Assembly: GCA_964057225.1 (NCBI GenBank)
Contig: OZ059897.1
Location: 20,956,001-21,020,000, forward strand
DNA: 64,000 nucleotides
Direction of reading: 5' to 3'
Source of the DNA: Auanema rhodensis
Taxonomy: Eukaryota > Nematoda > Chromadorea > Rhabditida > Rhabditidae
Positions 39,661 through 54,389 of this stretch are shown here, one piece after another. Position numbers and translations under genes: made by a program. Position 1 is the stretch's first letter, and every line of letters starts with the position of its first letter. The notes under the pieces were generated by a model. That model had not been told where the DNA came from. It saw nothing but the letters and a program-made list of their open reading frames with translations, and did not search any database.

Positions 39661-42468
39661 TCAGTTGATATCTCGGTGCATTTTTAAGCTAGCGCAAATC
39701 TGATAACACAGATCGACGCAGCTTAAAAATCCGGATCGAATGCACTATACTACATTAAGAAACGCTTGATACAAAAATTAGTTATGATCGTTTGAAAAAT
39801 GATGCATTAGTGTATGTTGAGTTTCCATGTACACTCAACATTGCTTCCAAAAACATTTTGACAAAAATTTTTTCGAAAAATTTCAAAATAATTTAGCAAA
39901 AAGTAGATGTTTTTAGATTCCATTTTTCAAGGCAAAGACGATAGACAATGTTATTCAACGGAAAAGTTAATTCTTCAGGGTGAAAATCGAGGATATAAGT
40001 GTGAACTTATATCAGTTGATATCTCGGTGCATTTTTAAGCTAGCGCAAATCTGATAACACAGATCGACGCAGCTTAAAAATCCGCATCGAATGCACTATA
40101 CTACATTGAAAAACGCTTGATACAAAAATTAGTTATGATCGTTTGAAAAATGATGCATTAGTGTATGTTGAGTTTCCATGTACACTCAATATTGCTTCCA
40201 AAAACATTTTGACAAAAATTTTTTCGAAAAATTTCAAAATAATTTAGCAAAAAGTAGATGTTTTTAGATTCCTTTTTTCAAGGCAAAGACGATGGACAAT
40301 GTTATTCAACGAAAAAATTATTTCTTCAGGGTGAAAATCGAGGATATAAGTGTGAACTTATATCAGTTGATATCTCGGTGCATTTTTAAGCTAGCGCAAA
40401 TCTGATAACACAGATCGACGCAGCTTAAAAATCCGCATCGAATGCACTATACTACATTGAGAAACGCTTAATACAAAAATTAGTTATGATCGTTTGAAAA
40501 ATGATGCATTAGTGTATGTTGAGTTTCCATGTACACTCAACATTGCTTCCAAAAACATTTTGACAAAAATTTTTTCGAAAAATTTCAAAATAATTTAGCA
40601 AAAAGTAGATGTTTTTAGATTCCTTTTTTCAAGGCAAAGACGATGGACAATGTTATTCAACGAAAAAATTAATTCTTCAGGGTGAAAATCGAGGATATAA
40701 GTGTGAACTTATATCAGTTGATATCTCGGTGCATTTTTAAGCTAGCGCAAATCTGATAACACAGATCGACGCAGCTTAAAAATCCGCATCGAATGCACTA
40801 TACTACATTGAGAAAAGCTTAATACAAAAATTAGTTATGATCGTTTGAAAAATGATGCATTAGTGTATGTTGAGTTTCCATGTACACTCAACATTGCTTC
40901 CAAAAACATTTTGACAAAAATTTTTTCGAAAAATTTCAAAATAATTTAGCAAAAAGTAGATGTTTTTAGATTCCTTTTTTCAAGGCAAAGACGATGGACA
41001 ATGTTATTCAACGAAAAAATTATTTCTTCAGGGTGAAAATCGAGGATATAAGTGTGAACTTATATCAGTTGATATCTCGGTGCATTTTTAAGCTAGCGCA
41101 AATCTGATAACACAGATCGACGCAGCTTAAAAATCCGGATCGAATGCACTATACTACATTAAGAAACGCTTGATACAAAAATTAGTTATGATCGTTTGAA
41201 AAATGATGCATTAGTGTATGTTGAGTTTCCATGTACACTCAACATTGCTTCCAAAAACATTTTGACAAAAATTTTTTCGAAAAATTTCAAAATAATTTAG
41301 CAAAAAGTAGATGTTTTTAGATTCCATTTTTCAAGGCAAAGACGATAGACAATGTTATTCAACGGAAAAGTTAATTCTTCAGGGTGAAAATCGAGGATAT
41401 AAGTGTGAACTTATATCAGTTGATATCTCGGTGCATTTTTAAGCTAGCGCAAATCTGATAACACAGATCGACGCAGCTTAAAAATCCGCATCGAATGCAC
41501 TATACTACATTGAAAAACGCTTGATACAAAAATTAGTTATGATCGTTTGAAAAATGATGCATTAGTGTATGTTGAGTTTCCATGTACACTCAATATTGCT
41601 TCCAAAAACATTTTGACAAAAATTTTTTCGAAAAATTTCAAAATAATTTAGCAAAAAGTAGATGTTTTTAGATTCCTTTTTTCAAGGCAAAGACGATGGA
41701 CAATGTTATTCAACGAAAAAATTATTTCTTCAGGGTGAAAATCGAGGATATAAGTGTGAACTTATATCAGTTGATATCTCGGTGCATTTTTAAGCTAGCG
41801 CAAATCTGATAACACAGATCGACGCAGCTTAAAAATCCGCATCGAATGCACTATACTACATTGAGAAACGCTTAATACAAAAATTAGTTATGATCGTTTG
41901 AAAAATGATGCATTAGTGTATGTTGAGTTTCCATGTACACTCAACATTGCTTCCAAAAACATTTTGACAAAAATTTTTTCGAAAAATTTCAAAATAATTT
42001 AGCAAAAAGTAGATGTTTTTAGATTCCTTTTTTCAAGGCAAAGACGATGGACAATGTTATTCAACGAAAAAATTAATTCTTCAGGGTGAAAATCGAGGAT
42101 ATAAGTGTGAACTTATATCAGTTGATATCTCGGTGCATTTTTAAGCTAGCGCAAATCTGATAACACAGATCGACGCAGCTTAAAAATCCGCATCGAATGC
42201 ACTATACTACATTGAGAAAAGCTTAATACAAAAATTAGTTATGATCGTTTGAAAAATGATGCATTAGTGTATGTTGAGTTTCCATGTACACTCAACATTG
42301 CTTCCAAAAACATTTTGACAAAAATTTTTTCGAAAAATTTCAAAATAATTTAGCAAAAAGTAGATGTTTTTAGATTCCTTTTTTCAAGGCAAAGACGATG
42401 GACAATGTTATTCAACGAAAAAATTATTTCTTCAGGGTGAAAATCGAGGATATAAGTGTGAACTTATA
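39661..42468. repeat. 4-monomer tandem duplication (monomers 114-117 and 118-121)
   Basis: Two 1,404-bp copies, 39661-41064 and 41065-42468, each run class 1 (G74, G301/G306), class 5, class 2, class 3. C179T, found nowhere else, lies in the second monomer of each (40190 and 41594), 1,404 bp apart. No difference between the two copies was seen by eye, so this is among the youngest events in the window. Monomer 122 (42469) is class 5 with A340 and breaks the pattern. Confidence 0.9.
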
Positions 42469-45400
42469 TCAGTTGATATCTCGGTGCATTTTTAAGCTAG
42501 CGCAAATCTGATAACACAGATCGACGCAGCTTAAAAATCCGCATCGAATGCACTATACTACATTGAAAAACGCTTGATACAAAAATTAGTTATGATCGTT
42601 TGAAAAATGATGCATTAGTGTATGTTGAGTTTCCATGTACACTCAACATTGCTTCCAAAAACATTTTGACAAAAATTTTTTCGAAAAATTTCAAAATAAT
42701 TTAGCAAAAAGTAGATGTTTTTAGATTCCTTTTTTCAAGGCAAAGACGATGGACAATGTTATTCAACGAAAAAATTATTTCTTCAGGGTGAAAATCGAGG
42801 ATATAAGAGTGAACTTATATCAGTTGATATCTCGGTGCATTTTTAAGCTAGCGCAAATCTGATAACACAGATCGACGCAGCTTAAAAATCCGCATCGAAT
42901 GCACTATACTACATTGAGAAACGCTTAATACAAAAATTAGTTATGATCGTTTGAAAAATGATGCATTAGTGTATGTTGAGTTTCCATGTACACTCAACAT
43001 TGCTTCCAAAAACATTTTGACAAAAATTTTTTCGAAAAATTTCAAAATAATTTAGCAAAAAGTAGATGTTTTTAGATTCCTTTTTTCAAGGCAAAGACGA
43101 TGGACAATGTTATTCAACGAAAAAATTATTTCTTCAGGGTGAAAATCGAGGATATAAGTGTGAACTTATATCAGTTGATATCTCGGTGCATTTTTAAGCT
43201 AGCGCAAATCTGATAACACAGATCGACGCAGCTTAAAAATCCGCATCGAATGCACTATATTACATTGAGAAACACTTGATACAAAAATTAGTTATGATCG
43301 TTTGAAAAATGATGCATTAGTGTATGTTGAGTTTCCATGTACACTCAACATTGCTTCCAAAAACATTTTGACAAAAATTTTTTCGAAAAATTTCAAAATA
43401 ATTTAGCAAAAAGTAAATGTTTTAAGATTCCATTTTTCAAGGCAAAGACGATGGACAATGTTATTCAACGAAAAAATTAATTCTTCAGGGTGAAAATCGA
43501 GGATATAAGTGTGAACTTATATCAGTTGATATCTCGGTGCATTTTTAAGCTAGCGCAAATCTGATAACACAGATCGACGCAGCTTAAAAATCCGCATCGA
43601 ATGCACTATACTACATTAAGAAACGCTTGATACAAAAATTAGTTATGATCGTTTGAAAAATGATGCATTAGTGTATGTTGAGTTTCCATGTACACTCAAC
43701 ATTGCTTCCAAAAACATTTTGACAAAAATTTTTTCGAAAAATTTCAAAATAATTTAGCAAAAAGTAGATGTTTTTAGATTCCATTTTTCAAGACAAAGAC
43801 GATAGACAATGTTATTCAACGAAAAAATTAATTCTTCAGGGTGAAAATCGAGGATATAAGTGTGAACTTATATCAGTTGATATCTCGGTGCATTTTTAAG
43901 CTAGCGCAAATCTGATAACACAGATCGACGCAGCTTAAAAATCCGCATCGAATGCACTATATTACATTGAGAAACACTTGATACAAAAATTAGTTATGAT
44001 CGTTTGAAAAATGATGCATTAGTGTATGTTGAGTTTCCATGTACACTCAACATTGCTTCCAAAAACATTTTGACAAAAATTTTTTCGAAAAATTTCAAAA
44101 TAATTTAGCAAAAAGTAGATGTTTTTAGATTTCTTTTTTCAAGGCAAAGACGATGGACAATGTTATTCAACGAAAAAATTAATTCTTCAGGGTGAAAATC
44201 GAGGATATAAGTGTGAACTTATATCAGTTGATATCTCGGTGCATTTTTAAGCTAGCGCAAATCTGATAACACAGATCGACGCAGCTTAAAAATCCGCATC
44301 GAATGCACTATACTACATTAAGAAACGCTTGATACAAAAATTAGTTATGATCGTTTGAAAAATGATGCATTAGTGTATGTTGAGTTTCCATGTACACTCA
44401 ACATTGCTTCCAAAAACATTTTGACAAAAATTTTTTCGAAAAATTTCAAAATAATTTAGCAAAAAGTAGATGTTTTTAGATTCCATTTTTCAAGGCAAAG
44501 ACGATAGACAATGTTATTCAACGAAAAAATTAATTCTTCAGGGTGAAAATCGAGGATATAAGTGTGAACTTATATCAGTTGATATCTCGGTGCATTTTTA
44601 AGCTAGCGCAAATCTGATAACACAGATCGACGCAGCTTAAAAATCCGCATCGAATGCACTATATTACATTGAGAAACACTTGATACAAAAATTAGTTATG
44701 ATCGTTTGAAAAATGATGCATTAGTGTATGTTGAGTTTCCATGTACACTCAACATTGCTTCCAAAAACATTTTGACAAAAATTTTTTCGAAAAATTTCAA
44801 AATAATTTAGCAAAAAGTAGATGTTTTTAGATTCCTTTTTTCAAGGCAAAGACGATAGACAATGTTATTCAACGAAAAAATTAATTCTTCAGGGTGAAAA
44901 TCGAGGATATAAGTGTGAACTTATATCAGTTGATATCTCGGTGCATTTTTAAGCTAGCGCAAATCTGATAACACAGATCGACGCAGCTTAAAAATCCGCA
45001 TCGAATGCACTATACTACATTGAGAAACGCTTAATACAAAAATTAGTTATGATCGTTTGAAAAATGATGCATTAGTGTATGTTGAGTTTCCATGTACACT
45101 CAACATTGCTTCCAAAAACATTTTGACAAAAATTTTTTCGAAAAATTTCAAAATAATTTAGCAAAAAGTAGATGTTTTTAGATTCCTTTTTTCAAGGCAA
45201 AGACGATGGACAATGTTATTCAACGAAAAAATTATTTCTTCAGGGTGAAAATCGAGGATATAAGTGTGAACTTATATCAGTTGATATCTCGGTGCATTTT
45301 TAAGCTAGCGCAAATCTGATAACACAGATCGACGCAGCTTAAAAATCCGGATCGAATGCACTATACTACATTAAGAAACGTTTGATACAAAAATTAGTTA

Positions 45401-45978
45401 TGATCGTTTGAAAAATGATGCATTAGTGTATGTTGAGTTTCCATGTACACACAACATTGCTTCCAAAAACATTTTGACAAAAATTTTTTCGAAAAATTTC
45501 AAAATAATTTAGCAAAAAGTAGATGTTTTAAGATTCCATTTTTCAAGGCAAAGACGATGGACAATGTTATTCAACGAAAAAATTAATTCTTCAGGGTGAA
45601 AATCGAGGATATAAGTGTGAACTTATATCAGTTGATATCTCGGTGCATTTTTAAGCTAGCGCAAATCTGATAACACAGATCGACGCAGCTTAAAATTCCG
45701 CATCGAATGCACTATACTACATTGAGAAACGCTTAATACAAAAATTAGTTATGATCGTTTGAAAAATGATGCATTAGTGTATGTTGAGTTTCCATGTACA
45801 CTCAACATTGCTTCCAAAAACATTTTGACAAAAATTTTTTCGAAAAATTTCAAAATAATTTAACAAAAAGTAGATGTTTTTAGATTCCATTTTTCAAGGC
45901 AAAGACGATAGACAATGTTATTCAACGAAAAAATTAATTCTTCAGGGTGAAAATCGAGGATATAAGTGTGAACTTATA

Positions 45979-46317
45979 TCAGTTGATATCTCGGTGCATT
46001 TTTAAGCTAGCGCAAATCTGATAACACAGATCGACGCAGCTTAAAAATCCGCATCGAATGCACTATACTACATTGAGAAACGCTTAATACAAAAATTAGT
46101 TATGATCGTTTGAAAAATGATGCATTAGTGTATGTTGAGTTTCCATGTACACTCAACATTGCTTCCAAAAACATTTTGTCGAAAAATTTCAAAATAATTT
46201 AGCAAAAAGTAGATGTTTTTAGATTCCATTTTTCAAGGCAAAGACGATAGACAATGTTATTCAACGAAAAAATTAATTCTTCAGGGTGAAAATCGAGGAT
46301 ATAAGTGTGAACTTATA
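45979..46317. repeat. 339-bp monomer 132 with 12-bp deletion
   Basis: After ACATTTTG the sequence passes directly to TCGAAAAATTTC, so the twelve bases normally at sites 201-212 (ACAAAAATTTTT) are absent near 46178. This removes most of the left arm of the TTCGAA palindrome. It is the only deletion above 1 bp in the window. It lies about 140 bases left of the start of the second long-duplication copy at 46318. Slippage or hairpin-related deletion is plausible. Confidence 0.95.
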
Positions 46318-49300
46318 TCAGTTGATATCTCGGTGCATTTTTAAGCTAGCGCAAATCTGATAACACAGATCGACGCAGCTTAAAAATCCGCATCGAATGC
46401 ACTATACTACATTAAGAAACGCTTGATACAAAAATTAGTTATGATCGTTTGAAAAATGATGCATTAGTGTATGTTGAGTTTCCATGTACACTCAACATTG
46501 CTTCCAAAAACATTTTGACAAAAATTTTTTCGAAAAATTTCAAAATAATTTAGCAAAAAGTAGATGTTTTTAGATTCCATTTTTCAAGGCAAAGACGATA
46601 GACAATGTTATTCAACGAAAAAATTAATTCTTCAGGGTGAAAATCGAGGATATAAGTGTGAACTTATATCAGTTGATATCTCGGTGCATTTTTAAGCTAG
46701 CGCGAATCTGATAACACAGATCGACGCAGCTTAAAAATCCGCATCGAATGCACTATATTACATTGAGAAACACTTGATACAAAAATTAGTTATGATCGTT
46801 TGAAAAATGATGCATTAGTGTATGTTGAGTTTCCATGTACACTCAACATTGCTTCCAAAAACATTTTGACAAAAATTTTTTCGAAAAATTTCAAAATAAT
46901 TTAGCAAAAAGTAGATGTTTTAAGATTCCATTTTTCAAGGCAAAGACGATGGACAATGTTATTCAACGAAAAAATTAATTCTTCAGGGTGAAAATCGAGG
47001 ATATAAGTGTGAACTTATATCAGTTGATATCTCGGTGCATTTTTAAGCTAGCGCAAATCTGATAACACAGATCGACGCAGCTTAAAAATCCGCATCGAAT
47101 GCACTATATTACATTGAGAAACACTTGATACAAAAATTAGTTATGATCGTTTGAAAAATGATGCATTAGTGTATGTTGAGTTTCCATGTACACTCAACAT
47201 TGCTTCCAAAAACATTTTGACAAAAATTTTTTCGAAAAATTTCAAAATAATTTAGCAAAAAGTAGATGTTTTAAGATTCCATTTTTCAAGGCAAAGACGA
47301 TGGACAATGTTATTCAACGAAAAAATTAATTCTTCAGGGTGAAAATCGAGGATATAAGTGTGAACTTATATCAGTTGATATCTCGGTGCATTTTTAAGCT
47401 AGCGCAAATCTGATAACACAGATCGACGCAGCTTAAAAATCCGCATCGAATGCACTATATTACATTGAGAAACGCTTGATACAAAAATTAGTTATGATCG
47501 TTTGAAAAATGATGCATTAGTGTATGTTGAGTTTCCATGTACACTCAACATTGCTTCCAAAAACATTTTGACAAAAATGTTTTCGAAAAATTTCAAAATA
47601 ATTTAGCAAAAAGTAGATGTTTTTAGATTCCATTTTTCAAGGCAAAGACGATAGACAATGTTATTCAACGAAAAAATTAATTCTTCAGGGTGAAAATCGA
47701 GGATATAAGTGTGAACTTATATCAGTTGATATCTCGGTGCATTTTTAAGCTAGCGCAAATCTGATAACACAGATCGACGCAGCTTAAAAATCCGCATCGA
47801 ATGCACTATATTACATTGAGAAACACTTGATACAAAAATTAGTTATGATCGTTTGAAAAATGATGCATTAGTGTATGTTGAGTTTCCATGTACACTCAAC
47901 ATTGCTTCCAAAAACATTTTGACAAAAATTTTTTCGAAAAATTTCAAAATAATTTAGCAAAAAGTAGATGTTTTAAGATTCCATTTTTCAAGGCAAAGAC
48001 GATGGACAATGTTATTCAACGAAAAAATTAATTCTTCAGGGTGAAAATCGAGGATATAAGTGTGAACTTATATCAGTTGATATCTCGGTGCATTTTTAAG
48101 CTAGCGCAAATCTGATAACACAGATCGACGCAGCTTAAAAATCCGCATCGAATGCACTATACTACATTGAGAAACGCTTAATACAAAAATTAGTTATGAT
48201 CGTTTGAAAAATGATGCATTAGTGTATGTTGAGTTTCCATGTACACTCAACATTGCTTCCAAAAACATTTTGACAAAAATTTTTTCGAAAAATTTCAAAA
48301 TAATTTACCAAAAAGTAGATGTTTTTAGATTCCATTTTTCAAGGCAAAGACGATAGACAATGTTATTCAACGAAAAAGTTAATTCTTCAGGGTGAAAATC
48401 GAGGATATAAGTGTGAACTTATATCAGTTGATATCTCGGTGCATTTTTAAGCTAGCGCAAATCTGATAACACAGATCTACGCAGCTTAAAAATCCGCATC
48501 GAATGCACTATATTACATTGAGAAACACTTGATACAAAAATTAGTTATGATCGTTTGAAAAATGATGCATTAGTGTATGTTGAGTTTCCATGTACACTCA
48601 ACATTGCTTCCAAAAACATTTTGACAAAAATTTTTTCGAAAAATTTCAAAATAATTTAGCAAAAAGTAGATGTTTTAAGATTCCATTTTTCAAGGCAAAG
48701 ACGATGGACAATGTTATTCAACGAAAAAATTAATTCTTCAGGGTGAAAATCGAGGATATAAGTGTGAACTTATATCAGTTGATATCTCGGTGCATTTTTA
48801 AGCTAGCGCAAATCTGATAACACAGATCGACGCAGCTTAAAAATCCGCATCGAATGCACTATACTACATTAAGAAACGCTTGATACAAAAATTAGTTATG
48901 ATCGTTTGAAAAATGATGCATTAGTGTATGTTGAGTTTCCATGTACACTCAACATTGCTTTCAAAAACATTTTGACAAAAATTTTTTCGAAAAATTTCAA
49001 AATAATTTAGCAAAAAGTAGATGTTTTTAGATTCCATTTTTCAAGGCAAAGACGATAGACAATGTTATTCAACGAAAAAATTAATTCTTCAGGGTGAAAA
49101 TCGAGGATATAAGTGTGAACTTATATCAGTTGATATCTCGGTGCATTTTTAAGCTAGCGCAAATCTGATAACACAGATCGACGCAGCTTAAAAATCCGCA
49201 TCGAATGCACTATATTACATTGAGAAACACTTGATACAAAAATTAGTTATGATCGTTTGAAAAATGATGCATTAGTGTATGTTGAGTTTCCATGTACACT

Positions 49301-51231
49301 TAACATTGCTTCCAAAAACATTTTGACAAAAATTTTTTCGAAAAATTTCAAAATAATTTAGCAAAAAGTAGATGTTTTTAGATTCCTTTTTTCAAGGCAA
49401 AGACGATGGACAATGTTATTCAACGAAAAAATTAATTCTTCAGGGTGAAAATCGAGGATATAAGTGTGAACTTATATCAGTTGATATCTCGGTGCATTTT
49501 TAAGCTAGCGCAAATCTGATAACACAGATCGACGCAGCTTAAAAATCCGCATCGAATGCACTATACTACATTAAGAAACGCTTGATACAAAAATTAGTTA
49601 TGATCGTTTGAAAAATGATGCATTAGTGTATGTTGAGTTTCCATGTACACTCAACATTGCTTCCAAAAACATTTTGACAAAAATTTTTTCGAAAAATTTC
49701 AAAATAATTTAGCAAAAAGTAGATGTTTTTAGATTCCATTTTTCAAGGCAAAGACGATAGACAATGTTATTCAACGAAAAAATTAATTCTTCAGGGTGAA
49801 AATCGAGGATATAAGTGTGAACTTATATCAGTTGATATCTCGGTGCATTTTTAAGCTAGCGCAAATCTGATAACACAGATCGACGCAGCTTAAAAATCCG
49901 CATCGAATGCACTATATTACATTGAGAAACACTTGATACAAAAATTAGTTATGATCGTTTGAAAAATGATGCATTAGTGTATGTTGAGTTTCCATGTACA
50001 CTCAACATTGCTTCCAAAAACATTTTGACAAAAATTTTTTCGAAAAATTTCAAAATAATTTAGCAAAAAGTAGATGTTTTAAGATTCCATTTTTCAAGGC
50101 AAAGACGATGGACAATGTTATTCAACGAAAAAATTAATTCTTCAGGGTGAAAATCGAGGATATAAGTGTGAACTTATATCAGTTGATATCTCGGTGCATT
50201 TTTAAGCTAGCGCAAATCTGATAACACAGATCGACGCAGCTTAAAAATCCGCATCGAATGCACTATATTACATTGAGAAACACTTGATACAAAAATTAGT
50301 TATGATCGTTTGAAAAATGATGCATTAGTGTATGTTGAGTTTCCATGTACACTCAACATTGCTTCCAAAAACATTTTGACAAAAATTTTTTCGAAAAATT
50401 TCAAAATAATTTAGCAAAAAGTAGATGTTTTAAGATTCCATTTTTCAAGGCAAAGACGATGGACAATGTTATTCAACGAAAAAATTAATTCTTCAGGGTG
50501 AAAATCGAGGATATAAGTGTGAACTTATATCAGTTGATATCTCGGTGCATTTTTAAGCTAGCGCAAATCTGATAACACAGATCGACGCAGCTTAAAAATC
50601 CGCATCGAATGCACTATACTACATTAAGAAACGCTTGATACAAAAATTAGTTATGATCGTTTGAAAAATGATGCATTAGTGTATGTTGAGTTTCCATGTA
50701 CACTCAACATTGCTTCCAAAAACATTTTGACAAAAATTTTTTCGAAAAATTTCAAAATAATTTAGCAAAAAGTAGATGTTTTTAGATTCCATTTTTCAAG
50801 GCAAAGACGATAGACAATGTTATTCAACGAAAAAATTAATTCTTCAGGGTGAAAATCGAGGATATAAGTGTGAACTTATATCAGTTGATATCTCGGTGCA
50901 TTTTTAAGCTAGCGCAAATCTGATAACACAGATCGACGCAGCTTAAAAATCCGCATCGAATGCACTATATTACATTGAGAAACACTTAATACAAAAATTA
51001 GTTATGATCGTTTGAAAAATGATGCATTAGTGTATGTTGAGTTTCCATGTACACTCAACATTGCTTCCAAAAACATTTTGACAAAAATTTTTTCGAAAAA
51101 TTTCAAAATAATTTAGCAAAAAGTAGATGTTTTTAGATTCCATTTTTCAAGGCAAAGACGATGGACAATGTTATTCAACGAAAAAATTGATTCTTCAGGG
51201 TGAAAATCGAGGATATAAGTGTGAACTTATA

Positions 51232-51581
51232 TCAGTTGATATCTCGGTGCATTTTTAAGCTACGCAAATCTGATAACACAGATCGACCCAGCTTAAAAAT
51301 CCGCATCGAATGCACTATACTACATTGAGAAAAGCTTAATACAAAAATTAGTTATGATCGTTTGAAAAATGATGCATTAGTGTATGTTGAGTTTCCATGT
51401 ACACTCAACATTGCTTCCAAAAACATTTTGACAAAAATTTTTTCGAAAAATTTCAAAATAATTTAGCAAAAAGTAGATGTTTTAAGATTCCATTTTTCAA
51501 GGCAAAGACGATGGACAATGTTATTCAACGAAAAAATTAATTCTTCAGGGTGAAAATCGAGGATATAAGTGTGAACTTATA
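51232..51581. repeat. 350-bp monomer 147 sharing the monomer 44 deletion
   Basis: It carries the same CTACGCAAAT deletion and GACCCAG change as monomer 44, 36,140 bp upstream. Both are followed by units of classes 2, 2 and 4, the last with C52/T55. The change predates the long duplication. Confidence 0.95.
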
Positions 51582-53336
51582 TCAGTTGATATCTCGGTGC
51601 ATTTTTAAGCTAGCGCAAATCTGATAACACAGATCGACGCAGCTTAAAAATCCGCATCGAATGCACTATACTACATTGAGAAACGCTTAATACAAAAATT
51701 AGTTATGATCGTTTGAAAAATGATGCATTAGTGTATGTTGAGTTTCCATGTACACTCAACATTGCTTCCAAAAACATTTTGACAAAAATTTTTTCGAAAA
51801 ATTTCAAAATAATTTAGCAAAAAGTAGATGTTTTTAGATTCCATTTTTCAAGGCAAAGACGATAGACAATGTTATTCAACGAAAAAATTAATTCTTCAGG
51901 GTGAAAATCGAGGATATAAGTGTGAACTTATATCAGTTGATATCTCGGTGCATTTTTAAGCTAGCGCAAATCTGATAACACAGATCGACGCAGCTTAAAA
52001 ATCCGCATCGAATGCACTATACTACATTGAGAAACGCTTAATACAAAAATTAGTTATGATCGTTTGAAAAATGATGCATTAGTGTATGTTGAGTTTCCAT
52101 GTACACTCAACATTGCTTCCAAAAACATTTTGACAAAAATTTTTTCGAAAAATTTCAAAATAATTTACCAAAAAGTAGATGTTTTTAGATTCCATTTTTC
52201 AAGGCAAAGACGATAGACAATGTTATTCAACGAAAAAGTTAATTCTTCAGGGTGAAAATCGAGGATATAAGTGTGAACTTATATCAGTTGATATCTCGGT
52301 GCATTTTTAAGCTAGCGCAAATCTGATAACACAGCTCTACGCAGCTTAAAAATCCGCATCGAATGCACTATATTACATTGAGAAACACTTGATACAAAAA
52401 TTAGTTATGATCGTTTGAAAAATGATGCATTAGTGTATGTTGAGTTTCCATGTACACTCAACATTGCTTCCAAAAACATTTTGACAAAAATTTTTTCGAA
52501 AAATTTCAAAATAATTTAGCAAAAAGTAAATGTTTTAAGATTCCATTTTTCAAGGCAAAGACGATGGACAATGTTATTCAACGAAAAAATTAATTCTTCA
52601 GGGTGAAAATCGAGGATATAAGTGTGAACTTATATCAGTTGATATCTCGGTGCATTTTTAAGCTAGCGCAAATCTGATAACACAGATCGACGCAGCTTAA
52701 AAATCCGGATCGAATGCACTATACTACATTGAGAAACGCTTAATACAAAAATTAGTTATGATCGTTTGAAAAATGATGCATTAGTGTATGTTGAGTTTCC
52801 ATGTACACTCAACATTGCTTCCAAAAACATTTTGACAAAAATTTTTTCGAAAAATTTCAAAATAATTTAGCAAAAAGTAGATGTTTTTAGATTCCATTTT
52901 TCAAGGCAAAGACGATACACAATGTTATTCAACGAAAAAGTTAATTCTTCAGGGTGAAAATCGAGGATATAAGTGTGAACTTATATCAGTTGATATCTCG
53001 GTGCATTTTTAAGCTAGCGCAAATCTGATAACACAGATCGACGCAGCTTAAAAATCCGCATCGAATGCACTATACTACATTGAAAAACGCTTAATACAAA
53101 AATTAGTTATGATCGTTTGAAAAATGATGCATTAGTGTATGTTGAGTTTCCATGTACACTCAACATTGCTTCCAAAAACATTTTGACAAAAATTTTTTCG
53201 AAAAATTTCAAAATAATTTAGCAAAAAGTAGATGTTTTTAGATTCGATTTTTCAAGGCAAAGACGATGGACAATGTTATTCAACGAAAAAATTAATTCTT
53301 CAGGGTGAAAATCGAGGATATAAGTGTGAACTTATA

Positions 53337-54389
53337 TCAGTTGATATCTCGGTGCATTTTTAAGCTAGCGCAAATCTGATAACACAGATCGACGCAGCTT
53401 AAAAATCCGCATCGAATGCACTATACTACATTGAGAAAAGCTTAATACAAAAATTAGTTATGATCGTTTGAAAAATGATGCATTAGTGTATGTTGAGTTT
53501 CCATGTACACTCAACATTGCTTCCAAAAACATTTTGACAAAAATTTTTTCGAAAAATTTCAAAATAATTTACCAAAAAGTAGATGTTTTTAGATTCCATT
53601 TTTCAAGGCAAAGACGATAGACAATGTTATTCAACGAAAAAGTTAATTCTTCAGGGTGAAAATCGAGGATATAAGTGTGAACTTATATCAGTTGATATCT
53701 CGGTGCATTTTTAAGCTAGCGCAAATCTGATAACACAGCTCTACGCAGCTTAAAAATCCGCATCGAATGCACTATATTACATTGAGAAACACTTGATACA
53801 AAAATTAGTTATGATCGTTTGAAAAATGATGCATTAGTGTATGTTGAGTTTCCATGTACACTCAACATTGCTTCCAAAAACATTTTGACAAAAATTTTTT
53901 CGAAAAATTTCAAAATAATTTAGCAAAAAGTAAATGTTTTAAGATTCCATTTTTCAAGGCAAAGACGATGGACAATGTTATTCAACGAAAAAATTAATTC
54001 TTCAGGGTGAAAATCGAGGATATAAGTGTGAACTTATATCAGTTGATATCTCGGTGCATTTTTAAGCTAGCGCAAATCTGATAACACAGATCGACGCAGC
54101 TTAAAAATCCGGATCGAATGCACTATACTACATTGAGAAACGCTTAATACAAAAATTAGTTATGATCGTTTGAAAAATGATGCATTAGTGTATGTTGAGT
54201 TTCCATGTACACTCAACATTGCTTCCAAAAACATTTTGACAAAAATTTTTTCGAAAAATTTCAAAATAATTTAGCAAAAAGTAGATGTTTTTAGATTCGA
54301 TTTTTCAAGGCAAAGACGATGGACAATGTTATTCAACGAAAAAATTAATTCTTCAGGGTGAAAATCGAGGATATAAGTGTGAACTTATA
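53337..54389. repeat. Three-monomer insertion in the second long copy (monomers 153-155)
   Basis: Where the first copy passes from monomer 49 to 50, the second copy has three extra units (1,053 bp). Monomer 153 starts as class 3, like 156, but ends with C236 and A283/G306, like 149. Monomer 154 repeats the rare C52/T55 of monomer 150. Monomer 155 joins G74 (as in 151) to GA at 261-262 (as in 152), and so appears to be a hybrid of those two. This is what unequal exchange among monomers 149-156 would produce. Confidence 0.85.
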
